Shown in pieces: positions 62,572 to 64,000 of a stretch of DNA of 64,000 nt. The number at the start of each line of letters is the position of its first letter. The first letter of the stretch is position 1. The DNA lies in assembly GCF_022809095.1 (NCBI RefSeq), contig NZ_JALAZE010000003.1, positions 62,001 through 126,000 on the forward strand, written 5' to 3'. The DNA is from Bacillus kexueae. Lineage in GTDB: Bacteria > Bacillota > Bacilli > Bacillales > Aeribacillaceae. The notes beneath the pieces are model-generated. The model searched no databases, had not been told where the DNA came from, and saw only the letters and a program-made list of their open reading frames with translations. A program made the translations under genes and the position numbers.

Positions 62572-64000
62572 ATGGATTACAAAGATACGTTGTTAATGCC
62601 TAAAACAGAGTTTCCGATGCGTGGAAACTTACCGAAACGCGAACCTGATATGCAGGCGAAGTGGGAAGAAATGAACATTTATGAGAAAGTTCAAAAACGA
62701 ACTGAAGGTCGACCGCTATTTATTTTGCATGACGGACCTCCTTATGCGAATGGTGACATTCATATGGGGCATGCATTAAACAAAATTTTAAAAGACTTCA
62801 TCGTGCGATATAAATCGATGAGCGGGTATCATGCGCCATATGTTCCTGGTTGGGATACACACGGTTTACCAATTGAAACGGCGTTAACAAAAAATAAAAA
62901 AGTCAACCGTAAAGAAATGAGCGTAGCAGAGTTCCGAAAGCTATGTGAGCAATATGCGTGGGAGCAAGTGGATCGTCAGCGCGAACAATTTAAGCGTTTA
63001 GGTGTTCGTGGAGACTGGGATAATCCTTACGTCACATTAACTCCGGAATACGAAGCTCAGCAAATTAAAGTTTTCGGTGAAATGGCGAAAAAAGGATATA
63101 TTTATAAAGGGTTAAAGCCTGTATACTGGTCTCCTTCCAGTGAATCTGCCTTAGCGGAAGCAGAAATTGAATATTATGATAAACGCTCTCCATCCATTTA
63201 TGTTGCATTTGCTGTTAAAGATGGAAAAGGCGTTTTAGAACAAGATGAAAAGATTGTCATCTGGACGACAACTCCTTGGACCATTCCAGCAAACTTAGGT
63301 ATTGCAGTTCATCCTGACTTAGATTACGTTGTTGTAAAAGTAGGGGATGAGAAGCTTTTAGTTGCTCATGATTTAGTTGAAACTGTTGCAAAAGAAATTG
63401 GTTGGGAAGAATTTGAGACCCTTCGAACAGTTAAAGGTCAACAACTAGAGCATATCGTTGCGAAACATCCATTATATGAGCGTGATTCAATCGTGATGCT
63501 TGGGGACCACGTTACGACAGACGCTGGTACAGGATGTGTACACACAGCTCCAGGTCACGGGGAAGATGACTTTATTATCGGACAAAAATATGGTTTAGAT
63601 GTGCTTTGTCCAGTTGATGAAAAAGGATACATGACGAGTGAAGCACCTGGGTTTGAAGGATTGTTTTACGATGAAGCAAACAAGCCGATTACACAAAAAT
63701 TAGAAGAGAACGGTGCTTTATTAAAGCTTTCGTTTATTACACACTCTTATCCACATGACTGGCGTACGAAAAAACCTACGATTTTCCGTGCAACAGCTCA
63801 ATGGTTTGCTTCGATTAAAGATTTCCGAAATGAATTATTAAAGGCTGTTGAAGATACAAAGTGGGTTCCAGCATGGGGAGAAACACGTCTGTACAATATG
63901 GTTCGTGATCGTGGCGATTGGTGTATTTCTCGTCAGCGCGCTTGGGGAGTACCGATTCCGGTCTTTTATGGAGAAAATGGCGATCCGATTATTACGGATG
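62572..64000 (+). CDS. ileS: Isoleucyl-tRNA synthetase (partial, runs off the window)
   Basis: The first 476 codons of a class I synthetase charging tRNA(Ile). The HIGH motif appears as [11 protein letters not shown] (about residues 63-73), and the CP1 editing domain includes [18 protein letters not shown] and [16 protein letters not shown]. The KMSKS motif lies beyond the window. The ATG follows GTGGAGGAATGG. Expression is controlled by the T-box leader. Confidence 0.97.
   Translation, partial: MDYKDTLLMPKTEFPMRGNLPKREPDMQAKWEEMNIYEKVQKRTEGRPLFILHDGPPYANGDIHMGHALNKILKDFIVRYKSMSGYHAPYVPGWDTHGLPIETALTKNKKVNRKEMSVAEFRKLCEQYAWEQVDRQREQFKRLGVRGDWDNPYVTLTPEYEAQQIKVFGEMAKKGYIYKGLKPVYWSPSSESALAEAEIEYYDKRSPSIYVAFAVKDGKGVLEQDEKIVIWTTTPWTIPANLGIAVHPDLDYVVVKVGDEKLLVAHDLVETVAKEIGWEEFETLRTVKGQQLEHIVAKHPLYERDSIVMLGDHVTTDAGTGCVHTAPGHGEDDFIIGQKYGLDVLCPVDEKGYMTSEAPGFEGLFYDEANKPITQKLEENGALLKLSFITHSYPHDWRTKKPTIFRATAQWFASIKDFRNELLKAVEDTKWVPAWGETRLYNMVRDRGDWCISRQRAWGVPIPVFYGENGDPIITD

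Overview
This window is a core chromosomal segment of a low-GC, endospore-forming, aerobic Bacillaceae (Firmicutes). Three things point there. The gene order closely follows the Bacillus subtilis ctaA-to-ileS segment. Sporulation genes are interleaved with division genes (ylbJ, rsfA/ylbO, spoVD, spoVE, spoIIGA, sigE, sigG, ylmC). A bacillithiol gene (bshC) is present. Start codons are often TTG or GTG, and purine-rich Shine-Dalgarno sites decide most starts. I see no prophage, no insertion sequence with a transposase, no CRISPR array, no rRNA and no tRNA.

Layout. 1-2253: the tail of a DinG/Rad3-type helicase and an M32 carboxypeptidase. 2906-10410: heme A synthesis (ctaA, ctaB), the caa3 cytochrome c oxidase subunits (ctaC-ctaF) and the assembly factor ctaG. 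10584-27018: the ylb region, with a CBS protein, a CAP-domain protein, YlbD/E, the Fe-S RNA-processing factor YlbF, YlbG, the ylbH structured RNA with rsmD-coaD, ylbJ, a patatin-like protein, a PDZ-Lon protease, tmcAL, ylbN-rpmF, a crotonase, rsfA and ylbP. 27319-30459: a three-gene biotin-dependent acyl-CoA carboxylase cluster inserted into that order. 30699-33300: panE and bshC. 33424-53385: the division and cell wall (dcw) cluster mraZ-rsmH-ftsL-pbpB-spoVD-murE-mraY-murD-spoVE-murG-murB-divIB-ylxW-ylxX-sbp-ftsA-ftsZ. 53748-57487: a CtaG-like membrane protein, then spoIIGA-sigE-sigG. 57800-61524: ylmC-D-E-sepF-ylmG-ylmH. 61617-64000: divIVA, an isoleucine T-box leader and the first part of ileS.

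How it works together. The cta genes build and heme-load one terminal oxidase. The dcw cluster makes lipid II (MurE, MraY, MurD, MurG, with MurB supplying UDP-MurNAc), polymerises and crosslinks it (PBP2B, SpoVD, SpoVE) and organises the Z-ring (FtsL, DivIB, FtsA, FtsZ, SepF, DivIVA). SpoIIGA and pro-SigE, then SigG, take the division machinery into sporulation.

The least conventional content is intergenic. Four near-identical copies of a ~175 bp structured repeat each begin at or a few bases past the T-run of a gene's terminator hairpin, on that gene's strand. Two further families of small transposase-less elements are present, one with terminal inverted repeats and a perfect 8-bp target duplication. 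Other items worth a look are the ylbH RNA, with a terminator signature on the strand opposite to rsmD; a 34-codon ORF bridging murE and mraY; an SD-sequestering hairpin before sigG; and a spoIIG-type promoter with a long spacer. I did not find a clearly new enzymatic or defence system.
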